NCBI RefSeq assembly: GCF_015712065.1
Contig: NZ_JACFYZ010000001.1
Coordinates: 496,001-560,000 of the forward strand
Source: Ectopseudomonas chengduensis
GTDB taxonomy: Bacteria; Pseudomonadota; Gammaproteobacteria; Pseudomonadales; Pseudomonadaceae
Direction: 5' to 3'
Length of the DNA stretch: 64,000 bases
In this document: piece after piece, positions 1-9,783 of the stretch
Layout: every line of letters begins with the position of its first letter
How positions within the stretch are numbered: the first letter of the stretch is position 1
Notes under the pieces: generated by a model
Seen by the model: only the letters and a program-made list of their open reading frames with translations
Told to the model about the DNA's origin: nothing
Databases searched by the model: none
Translations under genes and position numbers: made by a program

Positions 1-374
1 CTCGGGCGTCCGCCTTCCTGATACACCTTGACCCGCTCCAGGCCGCAGGAGGGTGACTGCTGCATGAAGATGTAGCCGCTGATGCCCTGCAGTTCAGTGG
101 CCATACGTTCGCCGTAGGCGGCAAGGGCGTCGGTAACGTCTCGCGAGCGGTCGACGGTGCCGACGGCGCGTGGTGCTTGTGGGTCGCCGACCAGGCGAAT
201 CGGCTCCCGAGGGATCGACATGCCGATGCCGACTTCGGGACAGACCGGGATGAAATCGAAGTGTTCGGTCAGGCTGCGGCTGCACAGGCGTGACAGCTTG
301 TGGCCGCCGTTGTAGCGGACTTCGGCGCCCAGCAGGCAGGCGCTGATGCCCAGTTTGGCTTTGCTCGCTTGCAT
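1..374 (-). CDS. DUF523 domain protein, 3' part outside the window
   Basis: The first 124 codons of a minus-strand gene that continues past the left edge. The N-terminus carries the DUF523 signature: an ISACLLG stretch with Cys13, then VRYNGGHK, a VCPEVGIGM segment and, near the cut, SPSCGLERVKVY. In pseudomonads this domain is usually fused to DUF1722 and the gene is followed by a MerR/LitR-type regulator and the photolyase gene phrB. Those would lie to the left and cannot be seen. The ATG at 374 is the family start. Two LitR-type boxes lie 20-95 bases upstream, suggesting light-induced expression. The biochemical role is unknown; the conserved cysteines suggest metal or cluster binding, which is inference. 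Confidence 0.85.
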   Translation of the reverse strand, partial: MQASKAKLGISACLLGAEVRYNGGHKLSRLCSRSLTEHFDFIPVCPEVGIGMSIPREPIRLVGDPQAPRAVGTVDRSRDVTDALAAYGERMATELQGISGYIFMQQSPSCGLERVKVYQEGGRP

Positions 375-394
375 AACCTGACCTCATTAGACCT

Positions 395-418
395 TGTACA
401 TGAAGTAATCCATGTACA
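395..418. promoter_or_regulatory. LitR/PplR-type binding box 1
   Basis: TGTACA, 12 bases, TGTACA. This matches exactly the T(G/A)TACA-N12-TGTA(C/T)A consensus reported for the class II LitR protein PplR1 of P. putida. The half sites extend to a perfect 9-bp inverted repeat, TTGTACATG (394-402) with CATGTACAA (411-419). It lies 21 bases upstream of the DUF523 start. Confidence 0.7.
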
Positions 419-444
419 ACTTGTGTCTATCATAGGTGCGCAGT

Positions 445-468
445 TATACAAGTCAAATACTTTGTATA
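445..468. promoter_or_regulatory. LitR/PplR-type binding box 2
   Basis: TATACA, 12 bases, TGTATA: a second perfect fit to the same consensus, with both degenerate positions taking the alternative base. It begins 27 bases beyond box 1, between the DUF523 gene and the stop of the TIGR02450 gene. Two boxes in one short region argue against a chance match. Confidence 0.65.
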
Positions 469-541
469 GGTTTGGTATTGGTTTTGCTGTGCAGGCAGGC
501 GGCGTCAGCCGAGGGTGCTGCCGCCAGGTATCACGGGAGGG

Positions 542-1842
<1,301 letters not shown>

Positions 1843-1971
1843 GATGTCGCCGAAAGTGGCGCTCCCTTGCTTTAGGTTTAGGACAAACACGGCAATCAAT
1901 AAAGGCACGTGTGCGCGTCATGAACCAGACTAAAGGTGAAGTTTCTTCCATTGCCATGCGAGGACGATGCC

Positions 1972-2874
1972 ATGCATATCCTGCTGACCGGCGGTACCGG
2001 TCTGATCGGGCGAGCGCTTTGCGCACACTGGGCCGAGCAGGGCCACCACCTGACCGTCTGGAGCCGTGAGCCAAGCAAGGTCGCGCGCCTCTGTGGGGCC
2101 AATGTTCGAGGCATTGCCCGGCTCGAGGAGCTGGCTGAAGAGCCGTTGGACGCGGTGATCAATCTGGCCGGTGCCCCCATTGCCGACCGCCCCTGGAGCA
2201 GCAAGCGCAAGGCGCTGCTGTGGTCGAGCCGGATCGGTCTGACCGAGCAGTTGCTGACCTGGCTGCAACGGCGCCAGCAGCGCCCCGCAGTGCTGCTGTC
2301 GGGCTCGGCAGTGGGTTGGTACGGCAACGGCGGTGAACGTGAGCTGAGTGAAGATACGCCGCAGGTCACCGATGATTTCGCCGCGCAGCTGTGTGGGGCC
2401 TGGGAAGAAACTGCACAACGCGCCGAGGACCTGGGGATTCGCGTGGTGCTGGTGCGCACCGGCCTGGTGCTGAGCCCGGATGGCGGCATGCTCAAACGCC
2501 TGTTGCTACCGTTCAAGCTCGGCCTGGGTGGGCGCATCGGTGATGGTCGGCAGTGGATGCCCTGGATTCATATCGCCGATCAAATCGGCCTGATCGATTT
2601 TCTCTTGCAGCAGGGCGACGCTCGCGGTCCTTATAATGCCTGCGCGCCATTACCCGTGCGCAATGCCGAGTTCAGCAAGGCGCTGGGCCAGGCGCTGAGC
2701 CGCCCGACCATTTTCCCGGCGCCGGCCTTCGTCCTGCGCGCTGCACTCGGCGAGATGTCCGAGTTGCTGCTCGGCGGCCAGCGTGCCGTGCCGGCGCGCC
2801 TGCTGGAGGCGGGTTTCAGTTTTCGTTTTACCCATCTGGATGTGGCACTAGCCGATCTATTGGGCCATCACTGA
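1972..2874 (+). CDS. TIGR01777 family epimerase (SDR39U1/YfcH type)
   Basis: A 300-residue extended short-chain dehydrogenase relative. The NAD(P)-binding motif TGGTGLIG is at residues 5-12. [25 protein letters not shown] and a C-terminal DUF1731-type segment ([24 protein letters not shown]) are the marks of TIGR01777. The catalytic Tyr is present in a WYG context. The substrate is unknown for the family. I chose the ATG at 1972 because a GAGGA Shine-Dalgarno precedes it and the family begins with MHILLTGG; an in-frame ATG 12 codons upstream is less likely. A repeat element fills the gap to hemH. Confidence 0.85.
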   Translation: MHILLTGGTGLIGRALCAHWAEQGHHLTVWSREPSKVARLCGANVRGIARLEELAEEPLDAVINLAGAPIADRPWSSKRKALLWSSRIGLTEQLLTWLQRRQQRPAVLLSGSAVGWYGNGGERELSEDTPQVTDDFAAQLCGAWEETAQRAEDLGIRVVLVRTGLVLSPDGGMLKRLLLPFKLGLGGRIGDGRQWMPWIHIADQIGLIDFLLQQGDARGPYNACAPLPVRNAEFSKALGQALSRPTIFPAPAFVLRAALGEMSELLLGGQRAVPARLLEAGFSFRFTHLDVALADLLGHH

Positions 2875-2876
2875 CC

Positions 2877-3021
2877 GCAGGCAGTTGCAAAACTACCTGC
2901 GTTGCCATTGCAGCGTTAAAAACAGGCTCGGAATGCTCATTTACAAGACGTAAACTCCGCTTCCTCGCCTGTCTTTGCCTTGCACTGGCTGCCTCGCTAA
3001 CGTTTTTCAAAAGCCTGCTGG
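2877..3021. repeat. Miniature inverted-repeat element filling the gap before hemH
   Basis: A segment of about 145 bases bounded by imperfect inverted ends, GCAGGCAGTTGCAAAAC on the left and GTTTTTCAAAAGCCTGCTGG on the right. It starts 2 bases after the TIGR01777 stop and stops about 9 bases before the hemH ATG. The ends resemble those of the element at 37431-37530 (CAGGC-GTTGAA core). It has no coding capacity. It looks like a MITE or REP-like pseudomonad repeat, and its right end must contribute to the hemH ribosome-binding region. Confidence 0.55.
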
Positions 3022-3029
3022 GATTTCGC

Positions 3030-4052
3030 ATGACCGATCACGCATTGTTGCTGGTTAACCTGGGTTCGCCCGCGTCCACCGAAGTAGCCGATGTCCGCCG
3101 TTACCTCAATCAGTTCCTGATGGATCCCTACGTGATCGACCTGCCCTGGCCGCTGCGTCGATTGCTGGTGTCGCTGATTCTGATCAAGCGTCCTGCCGCA
3201 TCGGCGCACGCCTATGCCTCGATCTGGTGGGACGATGGCTCGCCGCTGGTGGTGATCAGTCGCCGTTTGCAGGAAGCGATGAAGGCTCATTGGACTCAGG
3301 GCCCGGTGGAGTTGGCCATGCGTTATGGCGAGCCTTCCATCGAGTCGACTCTGCAGCGTCTGGCTGCGCAGGGCATCCGTGAAGTGACCCTGGCGCCGCT
3401 GTATCCGCAATTCGCCGACAGCACCACCACCACGGTGATCGAAGAGGTCAAGCGGGTGGTGCGCGAGCGCGGCCTGGACATGCGTCTGTCCACTCTGCCG
3501 CCGTTCTACGATCAGCCGGAATACCTCGACGCCCTGGTGGCCAGCGCCAAACCGTATCTGGAGCAGGATTTCGACCACCTGCTGCTGAGCTTTCACGGCC
3601 TGCCGGAGCGCCACCTGCACAAGCTCGACCCCAGCGGTCATTGCCTGAAAGGCCAAGATTGCTGCCGCAGCGCCTCGCCCGAGGTGCTCGCCAACTGTTA
3701 CCGCGCGCAATGCCTGCGTAGTGCCGAGCTGTTCGCCCAGCGCATGGGCCTGCGCCCTGAGCAATGGTCGGTGAGCTTCCAGTCACGTTTGGGTCGCGCC
3801 AAGTGGATCGAGCCCTATACCGAGAGCCGTCTCGACGAGCTGGCCGCGCAGGGCGTGAAGAAGTTGCTGGTGATGTGTCCGGCCTTCGTCGCCGACTGCA
3901 TCGAAACCCTGGAGGAAATCGGTGACCGTGGTCGCGAGCAGTTCGTCGAGGCCGGTGGCGAGAGCCTGCAGCTGGTGCCCTGCCTGAACGATCATCCCGA
4001 CTGGGCGGCGGCGTTGAAGGTGCTGTGCGAGCGGGCGCCACTGATGATCTGA
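3030..4052 (+). CDS. hemH: Ferrochelatase HemH
   Basis: Inserts Fe2+ into protoporphyrin IX, the last step of protohaem synthesis, at the inner face of the cytoplasmic membrane. The 340-residue length is normal. The N-terminus [10 protein letters not shown], the [13 protein letters not shown] segment, the catalytic His189 in [11 protein letters not shown] and the metal-site acidic region [12 protein letters not shown] are all present. Several cysteines occur near the catalytic segment ([10 protein letters not shown]), as in many proteobacterial forms. The Shine-Dalgarno region is weak and overlaps the end of the repeat element upstream. The gene downstream is unrelated and separated by a 309-base gap. 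Confidence 0.97.
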   Translation: MTDHALLLVNLGSPASTEVADVRRYLNQFLMDPYVIDLPWPLRRLLVSLILIKRPAASAHAYASIWWDDGSPLVVISRRLQEAMKAHWTQGPVELAMRYGEPSIESTLQRLAAQGIREVTLAPLYPQFADSTTTTVIEEVKRVVRERGLDMRLSTLPPFYDQPEYLDALVASAKPYLEQDFDHLLLSFHGLPERHLHKLDPSGHCLKGQDCCRSASPEVLANCYRAQCLRSAELFAQRMGLRPEQWSVSFQSRLGRAKWIEPYTESRLDELAAQGVKKLLVMCPAFVADCIETLEEIGDRGREQFVEAGGESLQLVPCLNDHPDWAAALKVLCERAPLMI

Positions 4053-4103
4053 GCGCCTGTTCAGGTAAAACAGCGCTGCGGCCAATGCCGGTCAGAGACA
4101 GAA

Positions 4104-4166
4104 CTGTAGGCGCCGGCTTGCTGGCGATCCGCTCAAACAGCATCGCCGGCAAGCCGGCTCCTACAG
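4104..4166. repeat. REP-like palindrome in the hemH-MFS gap
   Basis: Long imperfect inverted repeat: CTGTAGGCGCCGGCTTGC at the left and GCAAGCCGGCTCCTACAG at the right, around a 13-base loop. This GTAGGAGC...GCTCCTAC type of palindrome is common between pseudomonad genes and recurs in this window at 23231-23278 and 52258-52324. The rest of the 309-base gap (4053-4361) shows no gene. Confidence 0.75.
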
Positions 4167-4361
4167 ATTCGCTTAACTAACGGGAAGTACGCTCTGAGCG
4201 ACTATTGAGTTTTGCTACCGAGCCATTCGCCTCGGCGGGTATGAAGCATTCGCCGACCTGATAACACCTTCGAGCGATACTCACCGCCGTTTATATCGTC
4301 CTAAGCTGGCGCTTCTTTCAACCGTCGCGCGTCGCGTTCTGCGGTGCCGAGGAGAGCGTCC

Positions 4362-5693
4362 GTGCATAACAACAATAACGGCTATCCCTCCAGTGCCCGA
4401 GCCTGGGCCACTGTTGCCATCCTGATGGTGGCGTATGTCCTGTCCTTCGTCGATCGGCAGATCCTCAATCTGCTGGTCGAGCCCATCCGTCGCGATCTGG
4501 CGATCAACGATACGCAGATGAGCCTGCTGATGGGCCTGTCGTTCGCCCTGTTCTACACCGTATGCGGCATTCCGCTGGGGCGAGTGGCCGATACTCGTAG
4601 TCGGCGCGGGTTGATCGCCGTCGGCATTCTGTTCTGGAGCGCCGCTACCGCCGCCTGCGGCATGGCCAAGATGTACTGGCAGTTTCTGCTGTGCCGCATC
4701 GGCGTGGGTGTGGGCGAGGCGGCGCTGTCGCCGGCAGCCTATTCGCTGATTGCCGACAGCTTTCCCGCCGAGCGCCGGGCCACGGCCATCAGCGTCTATT
4801 CCATGGGTGTCTACCTCGGCTCGGGCCTGGCCTTTCTGGTCGGTGGCCTGGTCATTCAGTTCGCCTCGGCACAGGGCGATGTGACCCTGCCGGTGCTGGG
4901 CGAGGTGCGTCCCTGGCAGTTGATTTTCCTGATTCTCGGTGTGGCGGGTGTGTTTTTCACCCTGTTGATGCTGGCCATCAAGGAACCTGTCCGGCGCGGT
5001 GCCGGGGCGGGCGTGGCGGTGCCGCTGAGCGAAGTGGGGCGCTACATTCGCGCCAATCGCCGTACCGTGCTGCTGCACAACTTCGGTTTCGCCGGGCTGG
5101 CTTTTGCCGGTTACGGCAGTGCAGCCTGGATACCGACTTTCTACATCCGTACTTATGGCTGGGACGCCGGCCAGGTCGGCATCGTCTACGGCTGCATCGT
5201 CGCAGTCTTCGGCTGCCTGGGCATCGTCTTCGGCGGACGCCTGGCGGACCTGATGGCCAAGCGTGGGCGTAGCGACGCCAACATGCGTGTCGGCCTGTAC
5301 GCTGCGCTGGGCGCCTTGCCGATGGTGGTGCTGTTCCCGCTGATGGACAGCGCCTTCTGGGCCAGCATGCTGCTGGCGCCTGCAGTGTTCTGCCTGAGCA
5401 TGCCGTTCGGCGTGGCGCCGGCAGCGATCCAGGAAATCATGCCCAACTCGATGCGCGGCCAGGCGTCGGCCATCTATCTGTTCGTCATCACCCTGATCGG
5501 CCTGGGCGTTGGTCCGACCGCCGTGGCACTGGTGACCGATTTCGTCTTCGCCGACGACAACGCGCTGCGCTACTCGCTGCTGATCGTCACCACCCTGGCG
5601 GTGTTGATGTCGATCATCCTGCTGGCCAAGAGTCTCAAGCCCTATCGCGAAAGCGTGACGCGGCTGGAGCAATGGGCCGCCAATCCAGCCTGA
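4362..5693 (+). CDS. MFS transporter, spinster-like
   Basis: A 443-residue polytopic inner-membrane protein with the 12-helix hydrophobic pattern of the major facilitator superfamily. The first helix ends in FVDRQILNLLVEPIRRDL, the wording seen in spinster-like MFS carriers, and the loop 2-3 motif is GRVADTRSRRGLI. A second such motif, GGRLADLMAKRGR, lies in the C-terminal half. The substrate cannot be told. I chose the GTG at 4362 because GGAGAG stands 6 bases before it; an ATG at 4344 is in frame but lacks a Shine-Dalgarno. A hairpin terminator follows. Confidence 0.85.
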   Translation: MHNNNNGYPSSARAWATVAILMVAYVLSFVDRQILNLLVEPIRRDLAINDTQMSLLMGLSFALFYTVCGIPLGRVADTRSRRGLIAVGILFWSAATAACGMAKMYWQFLLCRIGVGVGEAALSPAAYSLIADSFPAERRATAISVYSMGVYLGSGLAFLVGGLVIQFASAQGDVTLPVLGEVRPWQLIFLILGVAGVFFTLLMLAIKEPVRRGAGAGVAVPLSEVGRYIRANRRTVLLHNFGFAGLAFAGYGSAAWIPTFYIRTYGWDAGQVGIVYGCIVAVFGCLGIVFGGRLADLMAKRGRSDANMRVGLYAALGALPMVVLFPLMDSAFWASMLLAPAVFCLSMPFGVAPAAIQEIMPNSMRGQASAIYLFVITLIGLGVGPTAVALVTDFVFADDNALRYSLLIVTTLAVLMSIILLAKSLKPYRESVTRLEQWAANPA

Positions 5694-5710
5694 GCAGGCG
5701 CATTTTTCTG

Positions 5711-5739
5711 CCGTGCCGCGCATTGATCGGCACGGTTTA
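5711..5739 (+). terminator. Rho-independent-like terminator after the MFS gene
   Basis: CCGTGCCG (5711-5718), a 9-base loop, CGGCACGG (5728-5735), then TTTA. It is 18 bases past the MFS stop codon. Confidence 0.65.
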
Positions 5740-5836
5740 TGCGCCAGGGCACAGGCAGCGTGGAATTTTTGCGCTTTACTGAGGTTCTGAGTGTTGCGCG
5801 CGCCACTGGGGCGCGTGCCAGCCAGGGAACCTCTGC

Positions 5837-6610
5837 ATGGGAGCGAGGCCAGCGTCTGCTGCACAGGGCAGACCAATCAACAGCTCGGTATTTTGGCGCC
5901 GGCTGGTGCTGCCGGGGTTGGCTGCGCTGTTGTTGTTGGGTGGTTGCACGGGGCGCCTGGACAACGACTCCATCGTGCATACGCGCAGCCCGCTCAAGCC
6001 CGCCGAGGTGCTGCAGACCGACGTCGACCGTATGGCGACCCTGGCCATGCGCAACAACCTCAACAGCCTGTATCGGCTGATGAACAAGTTGTACCAACGT
6101 AACCCGCGCGAGTGGCGCAAGAACTCCCTGCCTGATGCCGCCGCTGCCGAGCGCGCCATCCAGTACGCCATCGAACACAATCAGGACTGGCCGACCTTGG
6201 GCGGCCGGCGTGATGTTGCGGCGCTGGATTACTCGCTGAGCCCGGCCTTTCAGGGCGACCGCGTGGCGGCCTTCACCTATGCCATCGGCAGCATGCTGGT
6301 GACGGCTCACGGCGGCCGTACCGAGTTCTACCTGACCGACAGCTTCAATGCGCAATTCATCCACAACGCCGCACGTAATCTGGAAAAGGCCGGCTGGATG
6401 CTGTCGCAGCGCCGTGATGCCGCGGGCCGGCCGCTGCTGCTATCCAACGAGTTCTCCGAACAGGGCAACAACCTCAGCTACGCAGTGGAGTTCGGCAAGA
6501 TGGTGGCGCGTCTCGATCTGCTCACCCATGTGCTGGAAGAGCGCTACCGGCGCATGGGCGCCAACTATGCGCAGAGTCTGTTCCTGCTGAATTTCCTGCC
6601 GGTGCAGTGA
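5837..6610 (+). CDS. Conserved lipoprotein of unknown function
   Basis: A 257-residue precursor. A basic N-terminus is followed by a hydrophobic segment ending in the lipobox LLGGC (Cys37), so the mature protein should be lipidated and membrane-anchored. The rest is soluble and rich in charged residues, with RNNLNSLYRLMNKLYQRNP and a C-terminal helical region. I recognise it only as a conserved pseudomonad lipoprotein without a known role. The leader before the lipobox is long, so a start further downstream is possible. The neighbours are unrelated. Confidence 0.75.
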   Translation: MGARPASAAQGRPINSSVFWRRLVLPGLAALLLLGGCTGRLDNDSIVHTRSPLKPAEVLQTDVDRMATLAMRNNLNSLYRLMNKLYQRNPREWRKNSLPDAAAAERAIQYAIEHNQDWPTLGGRRDVAALDYSLSPAFQGDRVAAFTYAIGSMLVTAHGGRTEFYLTDSFNAQFIHNAARNLEKAGWMLSQRRDAAGRPLLLSNEFSEQGNNLSYAVEFGKMVARLDLLTHVLEERYRRMGANYAQSLFLLNFLPVQ

Positions 6611-6645
6611 GCGGGCCGCCACCCGTTGCGAGCGGCGGCGGAGCG

Positions 6646-6987
6646 TCACACCTTGCGTACGAACTCGGACTTGAGCTTCATCGCGCCGATGCCATCGATC
6701 TTGCAGTCGATGTCGTGATCGCCGTCGACCAGGCGAATGTTCTTCACCTTGGTGCCGACCTTGACCACCAGTGACGAGCCCTTGACCTTGAGGTCCTTGA
6801 TCACGGTGATGGTGTCGCCGTCCTGCAGCAGGTTGCCGACCGAATCCTTGATCACCCGCGCGTCATCACCGCCGTCGGTATTCTCGCCAGCTTTCCACTC
6901 ATGGGCGCACTCGGGGCAGACCAGTTGATCGCCGTCTTCGTAGGTGTATTCGGAGTTGCATTTGGGGCAGGGCGGCAGAGCGGTCAA
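6646..6987 (-). CDS. yjdM: YjdM/PhnA family zinc-ribbon protein
   Basis: A 113-residue protein of the YjdM (formerly PhnA) family. The N-terminal zinc ribbon has CPKC (Cys7, Cys10) and CPEC (Cys24, Cys27). The C-terminal SH3-like domain holds [19 protein letters not shown] and the typical [21 protein letters not shown]. Despite its old name, the family has no proven role in phosphonate use and no phn gene is nearby. It is convergent with the lipoprotein gene. Confidence 0.93.
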   Translation of the reverse strand: MTALPPCPKCNSEYTYEDGDQLVCPECAHEWKAGENTDGGDDARVIKDSVGNLLQDGDTITVIKDLKVKGSSLVVKVGTKVKNIRLVDGDHDIDCKIDGIGAMKLKSEFVRKV

Positions 6988-7453
6988 GGGGTGTCCTCGG
7001 TGCAGTGAGAAACCGCAGATTATATAGGGTTTTGTTCGCTGGCGTCGCTCTAGGACCTGCAGCCCTTGAGATACGGGTGTTTTAAATATTGGACTTCTTG
7101 CCAGGCGGTAGTTTGCCTGGATTGCCCTTAGAGCGCCTTTTAATGGGCGTTCACTTGTTGTGCGATAAATGGCTTACCAGAAAATCTTGAGCAGATTTGT
7201 TTGACATATTTTACGGCTCGGGCAGACTGGCTGCAGATTCCGTTGCCGAACCGGGTAGCGGGCAGCGTCGCTGCAGCCCCCTCTCTGGATGGAGTTGACC
7301 CGGTTCGAGCCGCCGTCGGAAGGCGGCACTTAGGCTCAGGATGAGTCTCGGTGCACGGGGTTAGCCAAACAGGCCGGAGGTGCTACAGCAGAGTGTTCTG
7401 CTGGCTACCGGTCTGCACAGCAACGATAGGCCCGGCCTGTCCCAAGGTGACGT
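6988..7453. other. Long structured region upstream of the amidotransferase gene
   Basis: A 466-base gap with no convincing ORF. It holds several clean hairpins: CCAGGC/GCCTGG (7101-7120), GCCGCC/GGCGGC (around 7311-7328) and CAGCAGA-GTGT-TCTGCTG (7386-7403), the last flanked by CCGG and ACCGG that can extend it. These lie on the presumed transcript of the plus-strand gene at 7454, so this may be a structured 5' leader. It matches no riboswitch class that I can recognise. Confidence 0.35.
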
Positions 7454-8263
7454 ATGTCCGACAACAAGATCCGCAGCACTCCTAGCAAGAACAATCTCCG
7501 CAAGCCCGTCGTGTTGATGTCCATGGGCGCTCAAGAGCGCAAGGGCCACGACTATCAAGTAATGACTCACAAATACATCCAGCCTCTGGTCGAGTTCTCC
7601 GGTTGCGTGCCGGTATTGGTGCCCACCTGCTGCGGCATCGAGGATCTCGAGCAGTATCTGGATATGGCCGATGGTGTTTACCTGACCGGTGCCGGCAGCA
7701 ACATCGACCCGGCGCTCTATGGTCAGGAGAACGAAACGCCGAACAAGGGCCAGGATCGCGATCGCGACCTGTTCGATCTGCCGCTGATTCGTGCCGCCAT
7801 CGCTCGCGGTCTGCCGATCTTCGGCATCTGCCGTGGCATGCAGGAAATCAACGTGGCGCTGGGCGGTGACATCTACCAGAAGGTCTACGCCGAGCCTGGT
7901 TTCAACGACCATCGCGAAAACCCCGATGATCCGGTCGAGGTGCAGTACGCAGCCAGCCACAGCGTGCGTCCGGTGGCTGGCAGCTGGTTCGCCGAGTTGA
8001 TGGGCAAGGACGAGATTCAGGTCAACTCCCTGCACGGCCAGGCGATTCGCAACCTGGGCAAGGGGCTGGAAGTGCTGGCCACCGCCGAGGATGGACTGAT
8101 CGAGGCGATCCACGCACCGAGCCTGTCCCCCTTCCTGTTCGCGGTGCAGTGGCACCCGGAATGGCAGGCGGCGAAGAACCCGGATTCGGTGAAGATCTTC
8201 CAGGCCTTCGGTGATGCCTGTCACCGCCGAGTAGCTTCGCGTAACAGCCGTCAGGCTGCCTGA
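7454..8263 (+). CDS. Class I glutamine amidotransferase-like gamma-glutamyl hydrolase (peptidase C26)
   Basis: A 269-residue cytoplasmic hydrolase. The catalytic triad of the peptidase C26 family is visible: Cys126 in GICRGMQ, His234 and Glu236 in QWHPEW. An oxyanion-type glycine segment lies in VYLTGAGSNIDP. Relatives are PuuD and the pseudomonad SpuA/PauD enzymes, which free GABA from gamma-glutamyl-GABA in putrescine breakdown. No other polyamine gene is next to it, so the substrate is unproven. An AAGGTGACGT Shine-Dalgarno fixes the ATG at 7454. It is preceded by an unusually long structured region. Confidence 0.85.
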   Translation: MSDNKIRSTPSKNNLRKPVVLMSMGAQERKGHDYQVMTHKYIQPLVEFSGCVPVLVPTCCGIEDLEQYLDMADGVYLTGAGSNIDPALYGQENETPNKGQDRDRDLFDLPLIRAAIARGLPIFGICRGMQEINVALGGDIYQKVYAEPGFNDHRENPDDPVEVQYAASHSVRPVAGSWFAELMGKDEIQVNSLHGQAIRNLGKGLEVLATAEDGLIEAIHAPSLSPFLFAVQWHPEWQAAKNPDSVKIFQAFGDACHRRVASRNSRQAA

Positions 8264-8289
8264 TCGCCATGTAACCGCCGGCTCCTGCT

Positions 8290-8763
8290 TCAGTAGGGGC
8301 TTGGCGGTTGTGGCCAGTTCAGGATACCGCTGTCACTGAAGCGGCGGGTGCCGAACAGGCCGTCGGCGAGTTTGCCACGCAGCATGTAGGGCACCTCCTG
8401 GCCAGGTTGATAACCGGCCACGCCCCACGCCTGACGCATCACCGAAAACGCTGAAATGCTCACCGGTACGCTCAATACCGTCTCGCCGAAACGTGGCACG
8501 CTGCCGCTCTGGTCGCTGACGCCACTGGCCAGCGGCTGGCCGTTCACATCCAGATCCAGTGCCATGCCGTTGAAACTCACCGCGCTGTCATTGGGGTTCT
8601 GCACCCGTAGCTTGACCGCGAAGCGTACCTCAAGGCCCTGACCGGGCAGGGGTTCCAGGCCGACCAGATCGACCCGCAGCGGGTCACGATTGCTCAGGCT
8701 GGCGCAGGCGCTCAGGCCTGCTGCAAGTAGGGCAACGAGGCAAAGACGAAGCAGACGGTGCAT
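8290..8763 (-). CDS. LEA type 2 (WHy domain) lipoprotein
   Basis: A 157-residue lipoprotein precursor with signal sequence and lipobox LSAC (Cys20). The mature part has the WHy/LEA14 fold pattern: LEVRFAVKLRVQNPNDSAVSFNGMALDLDVNG, then GVSDQSGSVPRFGETVLSVPVSIS. LEA14-type proteins are linked to desiccation or stress tolerance in plants; in bacteria they are envelope lipoproteins of unclear function. It is convergent with the amidotransferase gene. Confidence 0.85.
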   Translation of the reverse strand: MHRLLRLCLVALLAAGLSACASLSNRDPLRVDLVGLEPLPGQGLEVRFAVKLRVQNPNDSAVSFNGMALDLDVNGQPLASGVSDQSGSVPRFGETVLSVPVSISAFSVMRQAWGVAGYQPGQEVPYMLRGKLADGLFGTRRFSDSGILNWPQPPSPY

Positions 8764-8817
8764 GGTGATCTTCCCTGGACGTTATGAGTTCAGGATAGAA
8801 GACCACTGCACGCGCCA

Positions 8818-9663
8818 TTAGCTCCCTGCACGTTGCCGGCTGCCCAGTACCAGCGCGATACCGCCGAGCACGGCAACGGCGCTCAAGGTCAGGCGCAGAG
8901 ACAGCGATTCGCTCAGCAGCAGGCTGCCGCCGAGCGCGGCGAGAATCGGCACGCTCAACTGCACCGTGGCGGCCTGACTGGCGCGCAGGCCGGGCAGGGC
9001 GCTGTACCAGATGGCGTAACCGACACCCGAGGTCAGGGCGCCGGACAACACCGCGTAGAACAGGCCAGGCCCATCCCAGTTCAGTTGCGACAACAGCACC
9101 AGCGCCAGCAGCACGGCCAGCGGTGCCGCACGCAGGAAGTTACCGGTGGTCACGGCCAGCGGATCACCCTGGCCGCGCCCGAGCAGCGAGTACGCGCCCC
9201 AGGCAACGCCGGCCAGCAGCATCAGCAAGGCCGCCAGCAGCGGGGGCGCACTGGCGCCGGGTAGCAGCAGCGCCAGCAGGCCGGCCGTGGCCAGCGCCGT
9301 ACCGAGACTGGCGCCCAGCCCCAGACGCTCGCCACGCAGCAAGCCCCACAGCAGCATGCTCAACTGCACGGCGCCGAACAGCAGCAGGGCGCCGACGCCG
9401 GTATCCAGTTGCAGGTAAGCAAAGGAGAAGGCCGCCGCATAGGTGAACAGCGCCAGCGCGCCAGGCCAATTGCCGGCGATGGGTTGCCCGGTCTGCCTCA
9501 GCTTGAGCAGCAGCCACAGCGTCAGGGCGCCGGCGAGCAGGCGGATAGCCGTGAAACTGGCCGCGTCGATTTCCGTTTCACGCAGCGCCAGGCGGCACAG
9601 GAGCGAGTTGCCGGCGAAGGCCAGCATGGCGAGGCAGGTAAGCAGCAGGATACGCGGTGGCAT
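8818..9663 (-). CDS. DMT superfamily (EamA) transporter
   Basis: A 281-residue protein with ten predicted membrane helices arranged as two EamA repeats. The first begins FAGNSLLCRLALRE, and the second half contains LAGVAWGAYSLLGRG and the conserved SQAATVQLSVPILAALGG helix. Such carriers usually export metabolites or amino acids, but the substrate here is unknown. It has the same strand as the lipoprotein gene, with a 54-base gap, so they may be cotranscribed. Confidence 0.88.
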   Translation of the reverse strand: MPPRILLLTCLAMLAFAGNSLLCRLALRETEIDAASFTAIRLLAGALTLWLLLKLRQTGQPIAGNWPGALALFTYAAAFSFAYLQLDTGVGALLLFGAVQLSMLLWGLLRGERLGLGASLGTALATAGLLALLLPGASAPPLLAALLMLLAGVAWGAYSLLGRGQGDPLAVTTGNFLRAAPLAVLLALVLLSQLNWDGPGLFYAVLSGALTSGVGYAIWYSALPGLRASQAATVQLSVPILAALGGSLLLSESLSLRLTLSAVAVLGGIALVLGSRQRAGS

Positions 9664-9783
9664 CGTCCATCCTTGGGTGAAGGTCTGGTGATGCTGGGCA
9701 GCTAATCACGTCAGGCTGCCCGATGGCATTGGCAGAAGGTCGCAAGTTGCTGCGACCTTGGCCAGTAAGCGCGCAGGCGCGTC

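Noticed and set aside
4281..5876. Open frame of 531 codons on the minus strand opposite the MFS gene
   Set aside because: Gln/His-rich antisense product; the plus frame has a typical 12-helix MFS pattern.
7201..7230. TTGACA-like -35 box upstream of the C26 hydrolase
   Set aside because: No acceptable -10 hexamer lies at 16-18 bases, so I do not call a promoter there.
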